Source of the DNA: Onthophagus taurus
Lineage: Eukaryota > Arthropoda > Insecta > Coleoptera > Scarabaeidae
DNA length: 64,000 bases
Assembly: GCF_036711975.1 (NCBI RefSeq)
Contig: NC_091976.1
Span: forward strand, 4,464,001-4,528,000
Direction: 5' to 3'
Part shown: piece after piece, positions 30,022 to 41,829 of the stretch
Numbering within the stretch: position 1 is the stretch's first letter
Layout: each line of letters opens with the position of its first letter
Notes under the pieces: model-generated
Seen by the model: the letters and a program-made list of their open reading frames with translations, nothing else
Databases searched by the model: none
Told to the model about the DNA's origin: nothing
Made by a program: the position numbers and the translations under genes

Positions 30022-30354
30022 TTACCTGAGAGTAACAGCTAATCGTTCTTCTGTAGAAATTGCAAGTCTCAAATGTGTGTCCTTTTTCGTTATGTCTTTC
30101 CGAATCAAATTGAGAAGTTCATTGAATGAATTAATTGACATTCGATAATAATCGAAAAATTTTTCCGGATGAGCACGTAACTTATTATGCAAAATGTAAA
30201 ACTGGCTTTGTTGAAGTCTTTTCCTATTTAACGGATGTATCCAGTAGCGACGTTTTCTTTTTTTTCTCGGTTGTGATAATAGAAGAGCAATCGCCAGAAG
30301 TTCGTCGCCCTCCATTTTCTTTTGCGACGCGTTACACCGGAGTATGAAACTCAA
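30022..30354 (-). CDS. Harbinger transposase, first exon
   Basis: Starts near ATG 30315 (MEGDELLAIALLL), then RYWIHPL, FFDYYRMSINSFNELL and EERLAVTLR, ending CTCAG|GTAAG. The catalytic exon is 3.7 kb away at 25452-26287, with two MADF exons and the piggyBac lying in the intron on the opposite strand. Confidence 0.7.
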   Translation of the reverse strand: MSFILRCNASQKKMEGDELLAIALLLSQPRKKRKRRYWIHPLNRKRLQQSQFYILHNKLRAHPEKFFDYYRMSINSFNELLNLIRKDITKKDTHLRLAISTEERLAVTLR

Positions 30355-30503
30355 ATGAGATCAAAATCGGATGTACATATTTTGTCGGTAGTGTGCAGTA
30401 CAGCGTCAGATAGTCGGATACGACAATCGTTTCCGACAATCGGATCAAAAAGTAGCAAATGTGCGGCCGCCCTAATGTAGGTTTTTTCACACATCACCGC
30501 ATC

Positions 30504-31030
30504 ATGAACGTTTACAACGAGAACGAGTATGCCACAATCCCCTGGGATCTAATCCGGGGGATTTGTGAGTTACATCTCCCAAATGTAAGTTATACCTATA
30601 CTATAATTAATTTTTCCATATGTAATATTAATTTTTTAGCCTATTATGATTGTGACCACCAATGGTGGTTTTGAGGACTCGCTCGTCCAGGGGGGCGCAT
30701 AGTTTATAGCTATGTGACCCCCACGGATTTTTTCCTTATTGCTGAGAGCGATGTCATACCATCGCATTTTTTTATACTCTGTAAGTATTTTTTCTTTTTA
30801 CTTTAATTTATTAATTTTTTTATACTTTTATTTATAGTCGGAGGAGTAATTTTACCACCGCCACCGCTTATCCCATTAGATATGGTCGACTTAACCGGTG
30901 AAGAAGGTAATGATGACTTGAAAACTAACTGTTTTTTACTTTTTAATTAATTTTATTTTTTACAGCGGAAGGATCGATCTTACAGCGGGTGCGGGTGGTG
31001 GTGTAGACGCTGTTAATTCTGTGGTAATAG
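30504..31030 (+). pseudogene. Lineage-B TIR spliced gene, copy 1
   Basis: Exon 1 (30504-30584, NENEYATIPWDLIRGICELH) ends at AAAT|GTAAGT. Exon 2 (30640-30780, PIMIVTTNGGFEDSLVQ...) follows TTTTTAG and ends at GTAAGT. Exon 3 (30838-30906, GGVILPPPPLIPLDMVDLTGE) follows TTTATAG. A degraded exon 4 follows TTTTACAG at 30966. A G-run of six in exon 2 puts a stop in frame. Function unknown. Confidence 0.5.
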
Positions 31031-31078
31031 ACATAGACATTACCACAGAAAACGATTCAGCGGTAATTGAATTCAACG

Positions 31079-32010
31079 GTAATTTAATATTACATATGGA
31101 ATTTTTCCATATGTAATATTAATTTTTTAGCCCATTATGATTGTAACCACTAATGGCGGTTTGGAGGACTCGCTCGTGCAGGGGGGGCGCATAGTTTATA
31201 GCTATGTGACCCCCACAGATTTTTTAATAATTTCTGAGAGCGAGGTCGTGCCATCTCATTTTTTTATACTCTGTAAATATTTTTTCTTTTTACTTTAATT
31301 TTGTATTAATTTTTTATACTTTTATTTATAGTCGGAGGAGTAATTTTACCACCGCCACCGCTTATCCCATTAGATATGGTCGATTTAACCGGTGAAGGTA
31401 ATTTAATATTACATATGGAATTTTTCCATATGTAATATTAATTTTTTAGCCCATTATGATTGTAACCACTAATGGCGGTTTGGAGGACTCGCTCGTGCAG
31501 GGGGGGCGCATAGTTTATAGCTATGTGACCCCCACAGATTTTTTAATAATTTCTGAGAGCGAGGTCGTGCCATCTCATTTTTTTATACTCTGTTAATTAT
31601 TTGTTGTTTTATTGATTATATATTTTTTATTATATTATGTATTTACCCTCACGTTATCAAGTTATCCGTTGCACGGCGTAAAAATTGATTCGTCGTCAAC
31701 GCGACATTCGTCGTCAACGCGATAACAAACAAAACATAAAAATATAATTATTCACAACTCGAACGCACGTCTTTCAATGTTTGGCTGTTGCAAACAAATA
31801 AAAATAAGGTATTTTTCACGAAAGAAGTTTTTCAACCAGTGCAACCCAGAGAAACCCAGATATTATTTAAACATACTCTGTAAGTATTTTTTCATTTTAC
31901 TTTAATTTTGTATTAATTTTTTATACTTTTATTTATAGTCGGAGGAGTAATTTTACCACCGCCACCGCTTATCCCATTAGATATGGTCGATTTAACCGGC
32001 GACGGTTTAA
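31079..32010 (+). repeat. Extra exon 2/exon 3 copies of the lineage-B spliced gene
   Basis: Exon 2 recurs at 31132 and 31441, exon 3 at 31333 and 31940. Two junctions carry the inverted repeat TAATATTACATATGGA / TCCATATGTAATATTA around a short loop (about 31087-31122 and 31400-31435). In these copies the exon 2 G-run is seven bases and the frame is open. 31600-31870 is unique sequence with no gene. Confidence 0.6.
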
Positions 32011-32065
32011 CCGGTAATGATGACTTAGTTGGTTTTTTACTTTTTAATTAATTTTATTTTTACAG

Positions 32066-32355
32066 AGGAATTGATCGATCTAACAACGGGTACCGGTGGT
32101 GGTGTAGGCGCTGTTAATTCTGTGGTAATAGAAATAGACATTACCACAGATAACGATTCAGCGGTAATTGATATATTTTTATTAGAGGATAGTTTTTCGG
32201 TGTTTTTACCGAAACGCATGGCTGAGGAGATGACTGATGAAGACATCGATTCGCTAAGTTCAATGTGCATCATCTATGGAGGGGAGAAAGAAGTTGGACA
32301 AGTCAACAATGCGCACCTAGTATCGTTTTGTGAAAAATCTCCTCAACCAAATTAA
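32066..32355 (+). CDS. Chimeric exon: spliced-gene exon 4 fused to OB-like protein end
   Basis: After TTTTACAG the exon reads EELIDLTTGTGGGVGAVNS..., then switches to LEDSFSVFLPKRMAEEMTDEDI...NAHLVSFCEKSPQPN. The second part is the C-terminal half of the lineage-B OB-like gene found whole at 41443-41652. The fusion is open to a stop at 32353. An AATAAA lies at about 32396. Confidence 0.5.
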
Positions 32356-32399
32356 GTGTTAAAACATAATGAATGTAACTACTAATCTTTTTGGCAATA

Positions 32400-33030
32400 A
32401 AATTAGAAAAAACGGTTTTTGAGTTATAAACACAACTCAAACACTGAATACTCAACTTCTAAAATACTTAACTCTTTATAACTCAAAAGCCGTGATGACT
32501 AGAAAAATTCTACGTGCACCATTGGTTTCTACGTGAAAAAATCTATTAGAACCCGTTTTTACGTTTCCGGATAGCCGAGATACAGGAGGTGTCTGAAAAT
32601 CGTAAATTTTGAAACACTCCCTGTATATCAAAAACGAAGAGGGCTATGAAAATTTGGTTTGCGCCATTGTAAATTTCACAAATAAGTAGCTCAGGTTCGC
32701 TAAAGCCGCAACTTTCTATCTTTCATAATAACTGAGATACCCTGCAAACCCATCGAAATTTGGACACCCTGTGCATTTTATATAGTTCCACATAATTTTC
32801 CTTTGCGAGGTTTAAATTCATAGATTCGAACGGATAACAGTATGAGTTAAGATATACTTTAAGATCAACGATGTTCAAGTGATCGAAGAAAGTGCAGTCG
32901 GAAGCGACGTGATCTTTTCTCTTAGTTTGAAACCCAACTATAACGTATTGAGGTCGACCCCTGTTGGACGTTGATGTGACCGACCATATCTAGTTAGTTT
33001 AAAGTAGGTTTTTTTTAATGCATCATCATC
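32400..33030. other. Unclassified repeat-like sequence, no gene
   Basis: Contains phrases common in insect dispersed repeats (ACACTCCCTGTATATC, GACACCCTGTGCATTT) but no ORF, terminal repeats or target duplication that I can see. Confidence 0.3.
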
Positions 33031-33031
33031 A

Positions 33032-33620
33032 TGAACAACAACAATGAAAACGAATATGCAACAATCCCCTGGGATCTAATCCGGGGGATTTGTGAATTAC
33101 ATCATCCGAATGTAAGTTATACCTATACTAGAATTAATTTTTCCATATGTAATATTAATTTTTTAGCCCATTATGATTGTAACCACTAATGGCGGTTTGG
33201 AGGACTCGCTCGTGCAGGGGGCGCATAGTTTATAGCTATGTGACCCCCACAGATTTTTTAATAATTTCTGAGAGCGAGGTCGTGCCATCTCATTTTTTTA
33301 TACTCTGTAAGTATTTTTTCTTTTTACTTTAATTTTGTATTAATTTTTTATACTTTTATTTATAGTTGGAGGAGTAATTTTACCACCGCCACCGCTTATC
33401 CCATTAGATATGGTCGATTTAACCGGTGAAGGTAATGATGACTTAGTTTTTACTTTTTAATTAATTTTATTTTTTTATAGAGGAAGTAATCAATCTTACA
33501 GCGGGTGATGTAAACGCTGTTAATTCTGCGGTGCAGTATAGGTATGGGCGTTCTGGACCAAAATCCCATAAGATTTAACATTGGGGGTCCGAAATCACAT
33601 TTTATCCCCACCATTATCTG
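33032..33620 (+). pseudogene. Lineage-B TIR spliced gene, copy 2
   Basis: Exon 1 33032-33113 (NENEYATIPWDLIRGICELHHPN), exon 2 from 33166, exon 3 from 33366 and a partial exon 4 near 33480, with the same splice sites as copy 1. The exon 2 G-run is five bases, which closes the frame. Confidence 0.5.
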
Positions 33621-35043
33621 TTGAAGGTAATGATGATGTAGTTAGTTTTTTACTTTTTAATTAATTTTATATTTTTTACAGGTGGAGTTATGGTATCGCC
33701 ACTGGTGTTGGTAATGATGATCATGTGATCGTTATCGCTGACTCCATGAGCGCATCACACTTAGTATTTTATAAAATCTTTAATTTGTTATGTGTGATTA
33801 CAGTATTGTATTGTATAAAATTAAATTAATATATAAGAAATTAATTAATATATTTTATTTAACTTATTTTATTTAACATGTTTTATTTACATTTCATTGA
33901 ATATCCTATGTACATGTGATGAGCATTCCGTTTTTAATAGCAACCTGAAGTTGGGGCGTCTTAAGCAAAAGTTACACCAATTTCCAAACTCTAGAATAGT
34001 ATCGCCACACTCTTCTGTTGAAACTATTTCATGATCGATTTTACATTCTTCATTTGCTACTACGAATAGCCGTTCCGCAAAATAATCTTTGAAACCTCTA
34101 ACATATATGTTATAGCGCCTTATACAATCATGACACACCCCACCATGCGCTGTTTTATAATAGCACCACCACATACATATCTGCTGATTATCTTCAAAGA
34201 TTGCATCACTTTGAAATTTTTATAAAAATTAGCATCCGTTGTTTATTCATTAATTTGCTCCTACCTACCTATAACTACTGAAATGGAATGATAGCGCTTT
34301 TATACACCGATGATTCATTTCATAATTAAACGTTTCCCGTTCGATACATAGCATTTCATAATTTATATTGTGATCATATGCACCCACTATCTCATCCCAA
34401 TTATCTTCAACCCAGGTGTTCCATAGCGCTAATACTAACCCCCAGGTAGAGCTGGGCATACTTAAAATACTTATATTTAAAATATGTATTTTAAGTATCA
34501 AAAGTATTTTGGGCTTAGTATTTAAAATACTCTATAAAATTGGTACTTATATTTAGTATTTAAAATACTTCGACAATATATTTAGTATTTTATACTTAAA
34601 AAAGTATTTTAAATATCATACAAGTATTTTAAGAATCTGAAAAGTATTTTAAGTATTTTTCATTTCCAAAATACTTGTTAGATTTGCAAGTCTGAACGTG
34701 TTCAAACGAAAACTATAATTAGAATTCAGCGCCATCTCTACAAATTAGGTGGGTACTGCATTTTCGGTTTACTTGTTATGTCGGTAATATCATTTGCTAG
34801 TTGTTCTCTTGCAACTTGCAATTTGCAATCGTAGTTTGAGACGAGACGACTGTGGACTGAGACGAGTCACAAGTCGTCTGTTGCTGTGTCGAGTTCGTGT
34901 ACACCAGTAGTGAAATTGTTAAATTGAATAAACGATCGCTGTAGTGATAGGTAAGATTTTTTTTTATTACAGATTTTATTAACGAGTAAATACTGAGAAT
35001 TTTACGTTTATTGCTTGAATAACCGCAAAAAGACGTTTACGTT

Positions 35044-36838
35044 TGCAACGACCTATCCTGGTTCGGTCCTAGGAAAAGGGGTCTTGGTGCCCTGTTATGT
35101 GTTCGGGATGTTAACGGTCTCGGGCGCCACCTTATGTTTAGAGAGTTAAGGAACTCTTTCGCCTCCAGGTAACTTTTGGGGGTTACAGTCGGAGATCCAG
35201 GGATTCGGTATGGGAATGAAGAACACAAGAAAAATTCGGAATACAAATAACTATCAACTTTATTAAAAATAAACAAATAAACAAATAGGAGGGCAGTTTA
35301 TTGCTTTGTGACCACGGTCGGAGAATGGGGACGGTGGGAATAAATTGACAAGACTTTGACTTTATAATAATTGAATTTAAATTAAACAAATAAAAAAAAT
35401 GAGGTGGAGGTATGGGATACACCTGGAAACCTTCCTAAGGTGCAAAGGAACGGAATACTCGAAGAACCTTCCAAGAGTATTAAGGTTGGGACAAAATGTA
35501 CAACAATCAATGAAAATTAACAGCAAAATAAAATCAAAGTCTATCAAAATAAATTGGACTTACGGTAAACTGAAATACGGATATTTCGGAAATTAACTGT
35601 TGACGAAGACTGTTGTAGTACTTGTTGAGGACGGTCGTAGTACCGATGAAGAACTGTTGTAGATCTGATGAAGAACTGTTAGAAGTCAGAATTTTGGCCG
35701 GCTATTTATACCATTTTGGGGCGAAAACTGGATTTTTCCGCGTGGGGGATCGTATCAGTACAAGTTATCAACGACTAATTTACAATGCGCGGCGCTAATT
35801 AACAAAAATAGCAAAATTCTGACGGCGCTATCGGATGCGGGACATAAAATTACATAATTATAGTTTTTGAACGGGTAAAATCGGTTAAAGAACAGCGGAG
35901 TAATTAACAATTAATCAACAATAATTAACGGAAAAAAATTATAATACAAATCAAAAGATACCCTTACTTATACAGAAAATCACAAAAATATTTTTAACAA
36001 AATCGGCCACTGTTTACGGCACTTATATTCACAGATGTTTTCCCGACCACGTGTTTCACGTCAACACCAATTAATCGGTATTAATTTACGCGCACCTTAA
36101 CACAAAACAATTCCAGCAGTTGGGTGATGTTCGGGGCAATCCTACATGGACAATATTTTCAACGGATGACCATCAGGAATGGAGTAATTTAATTAATTAT
36201 GATGCGGGATGATTTTCGGTGAATTATTGTATTAATAATAAGCGGATCATCTTTAGAATCGTTCAACGGTTATTTCATGATATTTGTAAATATTTGAAAT
36301 CGGTTTGGTCGGTCTACGATTTCTAATTCCGCATCATAAAAAATAGTCGCTATACGGTAGCTCGACGGTAGCTCGCTGGCTGCTGAAACTTCCTCGGGAC
36401 GGTCGGCTGGACTGATAGAAACATGTGGCTTGTCATATCTTGTTTGGAAATTAGTTAGTTTCGGCATTATTTAATTATTTGATAATAATTTTTCGGAAAG
36501 CACATGTTTTCGTGATTCAGCAATTTTATTAATCACATTCATTTATTGATGATTCGGTCAGGGAACGTTGTTGGAATTTAAGATAACGGTTTCGAAATGG
36601 AAAATGGAGAAAATCAAAGTCTAATTAAGAAAATTATCAAAATTAATAAAATGTGAATTGGGTTGCATAAACGGGCGGTGATAAGGAGATAAGATATCTT
36701 TTTCGGAATTTCTATAAATCGGGTGGAAACTGTAACGTATCGAGGTAGTGTGGGAAGTATACTCGGATATATTTAATTGTCGGTAATTTTTCGGAATATT
36801 CGGTTTTTGAAAAATAAAAATAATGTAACTTCGTTACA
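35044..36838 (-). mobile_element. Solo LTR of a Ty3/gypsy-like element
   Basis: TGCAACGACC...TTCGTTACA, with TG/CA ends and flanking CGTT at 35040-35043 and 36839-36842. On the minus strand an AATAAA (about 35260) precedes a GGTGGCGCCCGAGACC-like stretch near the 3' end, as in gypsy-type LTRs. No gag or pol is present. A length of 1795 bp is long for a solo LTR. Confidence 0.6.
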
Positions 36839-37231
36839 CGTTATCTGCACACGTTTATGTTAGAAATAATTGATTATTTTTTAAATTTTTTCGAACCAAA
36901 ATAAAATAAAATGTTGTATGTACCACGGGCATAAACGTCTTTTAAGGCCCCTAGATTATGCCCTTGATGCATAAACAAGTATTAAATAAGGTCAAAATAA
37001 ATTTTTGCAATGGTTTTTTGCAATTTTTAATTCAAACAATGAGTTTAATATTCTACTTCTAAACGTTTTTCGATATTGATTTTTGATCATCCTGAGTGAT
37101 GAATTGGACACAAAAATTTAACAGTTTTTACATTCCAGTATATTACTCTTTAAAAAAATGGAAGAACCATTAAAACCAAGTTGTTCACATGAAAAATTAA
37201 TAATGCGATTGATACATCCACGCAATCCATC

Positions 37232-39632
37232 ATGAATGCACATTTACAACAGCGACTAAAAAATAGTCCATTACTGGATGGTACTTTTTTTAAAGTAGCA
37301 GGTGAAATTCGAAATTTTAAAAACTTTGAAGTTACCTGCGTTACCTGTCAACCAAAAATAAAGATTCTAAAAGCAAATTTAGATGCTACATCTAATTTAT
37401 TAAAACACCTGAAGCAATCACATCGGAATAAATTTGACACTTACATTAAACACAAATCCGAAAAAAAAAAATCCGTTAAGCGCAAAGCTAAAAGTCCTCT
37501 ATGGAAGAAACAAACATGTGAAAAATTACAGCAACCCACTTTCACTTTCACCCACGTTCAACAAGCTGAGTTTAACAGAAGATTAACACGGTTTATAATT
37601 AATACAATATCACCGTTATCAATAATTGAAAATGATAGTTTTAAAGCAATCTTTGAGGGGTTTAACGTAGATATACCTAGTCGGCGAACTATATGTAGAG
37701 ATATGGAATTATTATATGAGTCTACTATCACTCATATTCAAGCAGAAATGTCAAAACAGAATTATTTCTGTACTACTGCCGACATTTGGTCTTGCAAAAA
37801 TAGAAGCTTTTTGGGTGTAACAGTACACTGGATTGATGACAACTTAGAACGTCGATCAGCTGCTCTTTCGTGTAGCAGATTTAAAGGTTTGTGTATCGAT
37901 AGTGCTCTCTAGTTGTATAATTCCTATTTTTTTAGGTGTCCACTCATTTAACCGGATTGCTGAAGCATTAGATGAAATTAATATTAAGTTTTACTTAAAT
38001 TATAAGAATATTGTCAGCACAATTACTGACAATGGAAGTAATTTTGTCAAGGCGTTTAAGGAATTTAACTATGTAACTCCGGAACTTGATGATATGGGTA
38101 TGTTGGTTAATTCCTGTTTTATGCAGTAGAATACAGAATGACATTTTAGATGATGGTGCTGAAGATGATGAAGTTCTCCAGTTCGAATATATATCCGAAG
38201 GCGATAGGAATGATCAGGATAATATTAATATAATTCTTCCTCGTCATCTTCGATGTGCTAGTCACACCTTAAACCTCATAGCAACTACCGACATGAAAAA
38301 TATTTTACAGAAAAACACTATATTACGCAGCAGAAATATTCACGCCATTAATGAATGTTCTTTGTTGTGGAATAAGGCTAACAGGCCAAAATCAGCTGAA
38401 GTTATAAAAGGGGTGTTGGGACATGCGCTTTCAACACCTGGAGCTACACGATGGAATTTTTTGTATGACTCTATAACACAAATTTTGAAAGAAAAAGAAA
38501 AATTGCCGGTTTTGTTCAAAGAATTGGATTTAAATTCTAGTTTTAAGGATGCAGAATTAGCGTACTTAGAGCAATACGTCAACATCATGAAGCCATTAGC
38601 GCAAACAATAGATTTATTGCAGGTGTGTAATTTAACTTTAAAGGCATACCTTTAAAGTATGCCTTTACGATTTTGCCTTACAAGCGCTTACCTGACCGCA
38701 TGAGCGCTTGGTCTACCCTCTCTTTTGTCATATGCTAATATATCTTTTGCCGATAGTACATTTCGGCGTTATAAGCAGATAGCAGATAAGCAGTATACAT
38801 GAATTTTATGAATGATAAGTTTATGAAATTGTAATGTTTTTCATTTTTATATTAAAAATTTCATCGAAAGTGAATAAAAATATAATATGGCATGTGAATT
38901 ATAGATTTAAATACGTTAAAGATTATAATTCACCCAAAGAAACGTTCTGATAACTTTTTAGTTATTCAGTAAATTTATTTTTGTTATTCAGTTATGATGT
39001 TTTAGGGGGAAGAGTGCTGTTTCTATGGATTTTTATTGCCTTCTATTTTATCGTTACACCGAAAATGGACTAAAATGATTGACTCTTCACTGGATCAGGT
39101 TGGATTGATATTAAGGGGATGCATAGATGCCCTCAATAACCGTTATGGACTGCTTTTAAACCTAGAATGTGATACTGCCACTATTGCGGCTGTATCACAT
39201 CCTAGGTTTAAATTGCGATGGCTGTGTGGGATTGAAGATAAAAAGGTGGAAGAAGAAAGCAATAAAATAAAAACCAAGATTTTAAATTTAATAAATGAAG
39301 AAAATTTTGAAATAATGGACTCTTCTCCAACAGGCAGTGAAGAGGATGATTTTTTTGAATTCGAAAAACGAGGAACAAATAAAGATGTGGGACATAACGA
39401 AATCCAATTATTGAACTATCTGCAAGATAAAAGATGTGATATTAAGATGCTGAATGATTATCCAGTGATGAAGAAAATATTTTTAAAATATAATACTCCA
39501 TTACCATCTTCTACGGCAGTGGGGCGTTTGTTTTCATTTGCCACGATGATTAATACGCCGCGACGACACGGACTATCAGATAATAATTTTGAAATGTTGA
39601 CGTTATTAAAAGCTAATAAAGTGTACCACTAA
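37232..39632 (+). CDS. hAT transposase (BED finger, dimerisation domain), intron-containing
   Basis: ATG 37232. A BED-type finger spans residues about 30-65 (CVTCQPK..HLKQSHRNKF). The RNase H-type core follows (TADIWSCKNRSFLGVTVHW, ITDNGSNFVKAF, LRCASHTLNLI). The C-terminal hAT dimerisation region has YPVMKKIFLKYNTPLPSSTAVGRLFSFA. Two introns are clear: 37887-37935 and 38623-39005, both GT-AG with frame continuity. Between about 38100 and 38140 the frame changes, either a 29-bp micro-intron (GTATGT...GCAG) or a frameshift. Confidence 0.85.
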
Positions 39633-40161
39633 TAAATTACAATAATTGATTTTGACCCAATTTCAAACAACAGATTAATTTATTTTTTATTAATCATTTT
39701 ATTATTTTTCAAATGAATTAGAGAGTATTTGAAAAAGTATTTTGAAAAGTATTTAAATACTTTACACGAGTACTTAGTATTTAAAATACTTTTTATCGAA
39801 AGTATTTGTACTTAATACTTTAAATATTTCTTAAATTTAGTACTTAGTATTTTGTATTTAAAATACTTGTGGGAAGTATTTTGCCCAGCTCTGCCCCCAG
39901 GGTAAATACAAATGTAGTCTTAAAATTCCCACTCTGTTATTTACACTTAAATTTATACGTTTTAATGCTATGTCGCGTAAAGACACTGGTTGGAATTTAT
40001 ATGAACTCATTTTTACTAATATTAAAAAATTACTATCATACATCCTTACTTATATATGTCCGTTCCACACCACATCCGTTATCCCTTGCAAATGAAATGT
40101 TTAAATACATAAAATTCTGAAATTAATTAATCAGTTACATATTTAAGTTCTAAAAGGAAAC

Positions 40162-40545
40162 ATGTATAAAATGATGTCTCAGGAGGAATTTAGATGCGCA
40201 TTGAAGGTGTTTTTAAACGATATTATTATACATGCTAAAAACTCCGAAATCGAGTTGAAACTATTAAATTTAGAAGACCTGGACACTGAATTATTTGAAA
40301 ATGTTGAGGTCATTATGTATTGTGATTACTTATCGATAAACTGGAAAATCTATCGGAATGGAAATACGTTCTATGCTGGAAATAGTGATGTATTTGAATT
40401 TCATAATAAATTTAAAAGTTTTTTAAAAGAAAAAGGACACTTTATTGAAAATGAAACCGCTAAATTAATCATTATGGATAATGCTTTATCTCTCAATAAT
40501 AATATCGAACATGTGGAATTTTGCTACTTTGATTATGCTGTTTGA
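40162..40545 (+). CDS. Unknown 127-residue protein, lineage B
   Basis: Clean frame from ATG 40162 (or 40171). It is rich in Asp/Glu/Leu, with ELKLLNLEDLDTELFENVEVIMYCDYLSINWKIY; no domain recognised. It diverges from the CxxC gene across about 120 bp and precedes the STAT-site satellite. No lineage-A counterpart was found. Confidence 0.5.
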   Translation: MYKMMSQEEFRCALKVFLNDIIIHAKNSEIELKLLNLEDLDTELFENVEVIMYCDYLSINWKIYRNGNTFYAGNSDVFEFHNKFKSFLKEKGHFIENETAKLIIMDNALSLNNNIEHVEFCYFDYAV

Positions 40546-40654
40546 AGTTTATATCATAAAAATAATGTGATTTTTGCTGTATTTATAAGATATTAAATAG
40601 ATTTATTATACATGTTATATTTAAATTTCCCATTTTTGATTTCGCATACATCCT

Positions 40655-41255
40655 GTTTTTGTAAAAGACATAGTTATCTCCATGGTTTACCGCGACTTCC
40701 CGGAAATCCCCCCTATTTCTTCTTTCATGTAAACATCCTGTTTTTCATGAAAGATATAATTATCTTTATGGTCTACCGCAACTTCCCGGAAACCCCCTCT
40801 ATTTCTTCTTTCGTGTCAACATCCTGTTGTTCATAAAAGAGATAGTCATCTTTATGGTCTACCACAACTTCCCGGAAATCCCCCCCTATTTCTTCTTTCA
40901 TGCAAACATCCTGTTTTTCATAAAAGACATAATTATCTTTATAGTCTACCACAACTTCCCGGAAATTTATATCTAAACATCCTGTTTTTATAAAAGGACA
41001 GTCATCTTTATGGTCTACCGCAACTTCCCGGAAATCCCCCCTATTTCTTCTCTCATGTAAACATCCTGTTTTTCATAACAGACATAATTATCTTTATGGT
41101 CTACCGCAACTTCCCGGAAACCCACCCTATTTCTTCTTTCGCGTCAACATCCTGTTGTTCATAAAAGAGATAGTTATCTTTATGGTCTACCACAACTTCC
41201 CGGAAATCCCCCCTATTTTTTCTTCTCAACCAATGAAAGTTCTGTAAACATCCTG
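40655..41255. repeat. Satellite of about 85-bp units with TTCCCGGAA sites
   Basis: Seven units share AACATCCTGTTTTTCATAAAAGACATA, TTATCTTTATGGTCTACC, CAACTTCCCGGAAA and CCCCCTATTTCTTC. TTCCCGGAA occurs in every unit (first at 40697-40705). TTATCT is a GATA-type site. Confidence 0.85.
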
Positions 41256-41325
41256 TTTTTTTATTTCTAGATAATTCGAAATGATGTGAAATTTAAGTAC
41301 ATATAACCATAAGACGGCTTTTAAT

Positions 41326-41652
41326 TATGAGTATTCTAGTTAAAGTCAAAACTGCTATACCAAGTATGTCACTATCGCATTTAAATACGTTGGGGCTCTG
41401 TGAATCTGGAAAATTCCTCATCCTATAAAACAAGCAAAACGTGTGACAACGTTGAAATGGCCATCGGTTGTTCTCGAATTAGAGGATGATTTTTCGATGT
41501 TTTTACCGAAACGAATGGCTGAGGAGATGACTGATGAAGACATCCAGTCGCTAAGTTCAATGTGCATCATCTATGAAGGGGAGAAAGAAGTTGGGCAAGT
41601 CAACAATGCGCACCTTGTATCGTTTTGTGAAAAATCTCCTCAACCAAATTAA
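41326..41652 (+). pseudogene. Lineage-B OB-like protein
   Basis: MSILVKVKTAIPSMSLSHLNTLG.. then a stop near 41428, then KWPSVVLELEDDFSMFLPKRMAEEMTDEDIQSL..AHLVSFCEKSP. Homologous to lineage-A MSRLNLL (KWPSVIVELEDGFTVYLPLRIAEAITDEEL). A partial duplicate of its 3' end follows at 41653-41790. AATAAAA at about 41827. Confidence 0.55.
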
Positions 41653-41829
41653 GTGTTCAAACACTTCGATTCGCTAAGTTCAATAATGTGCATCATCATC
41701 TATGAAGGGGAGAGAAATAACTTGGACAAGTCGACAATGCGCACCTAGCATGCAGTATCGTTTTGTGAAAAATCTCCTCAACCAAATTAAGTTAACATAA
41801 TGAATGTATGTACTATTTTTTTAGCAATA

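Larger units (their letters stand above)
24925..30472. mobile_element. Complete PIF/Harbinger transposon with nested piggyBac
   Basis: Termini are GGGCGGCCGCACATTTGCTA (24925) and its inverse complement ending GCGGCCGCCC (30472). The 3-bp target TAA is duplicated (24922-24924 and 30473-30475). Content: a three-exon MADF-BESS gene (+) and a two-exon transposase (-). It inserted just behind the lineage-B integrase. Confidence 0.92.
34447..39893. mobile_element. Complete hAT transposon with nested solo LTR
   Basis: Termini TAGAGCTGGGCA (34447) and TGCCCAGCTCTG (to 39893) are flanked by the 8-bp duplication CCCCCAGG (34439-34446 and 39894-39901). Many AAGTATTTTAAATACTT-like subterminal repeats lie inside both ends. 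It carries a BED-type transposase gene. 34700-35039 and 36843-37200 hold no ORF and are probably leader. Confidence 0.93.
33887..40010 (-). pseudogene. Lineage-B CxxC gene, split by hAT
   Basis: The start is at about 40010 (MSSYKFQPVSLRDIALKRINL..LYLPWG). After the hAT it resumes at 34438 (LVLALWNTWVEDNWDEI) to 34265. A spliced exon follows at 33887-34174 with VCHDC and WCNFC. It is the clear homologue of the lineage-A gene (LREYLPWKVVLDLWNTWFQDNW; CSHC; CAFC). Removing the hAT and one copy of CCCCCAGG restores continuity of the exon. Confidence 0.65.

Noticed and set aside
35044-36838. Complete LTR retrotransposon
   Set aside because: No gag, pol or second LTR is present; small frames are not domain-like. 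Only a solo LTR is supported.
38640-39005. Insertion of another element within the hAT transposase
   Set aside because: Clear GT donor and AG acceptor with frame continuity make it an intron.
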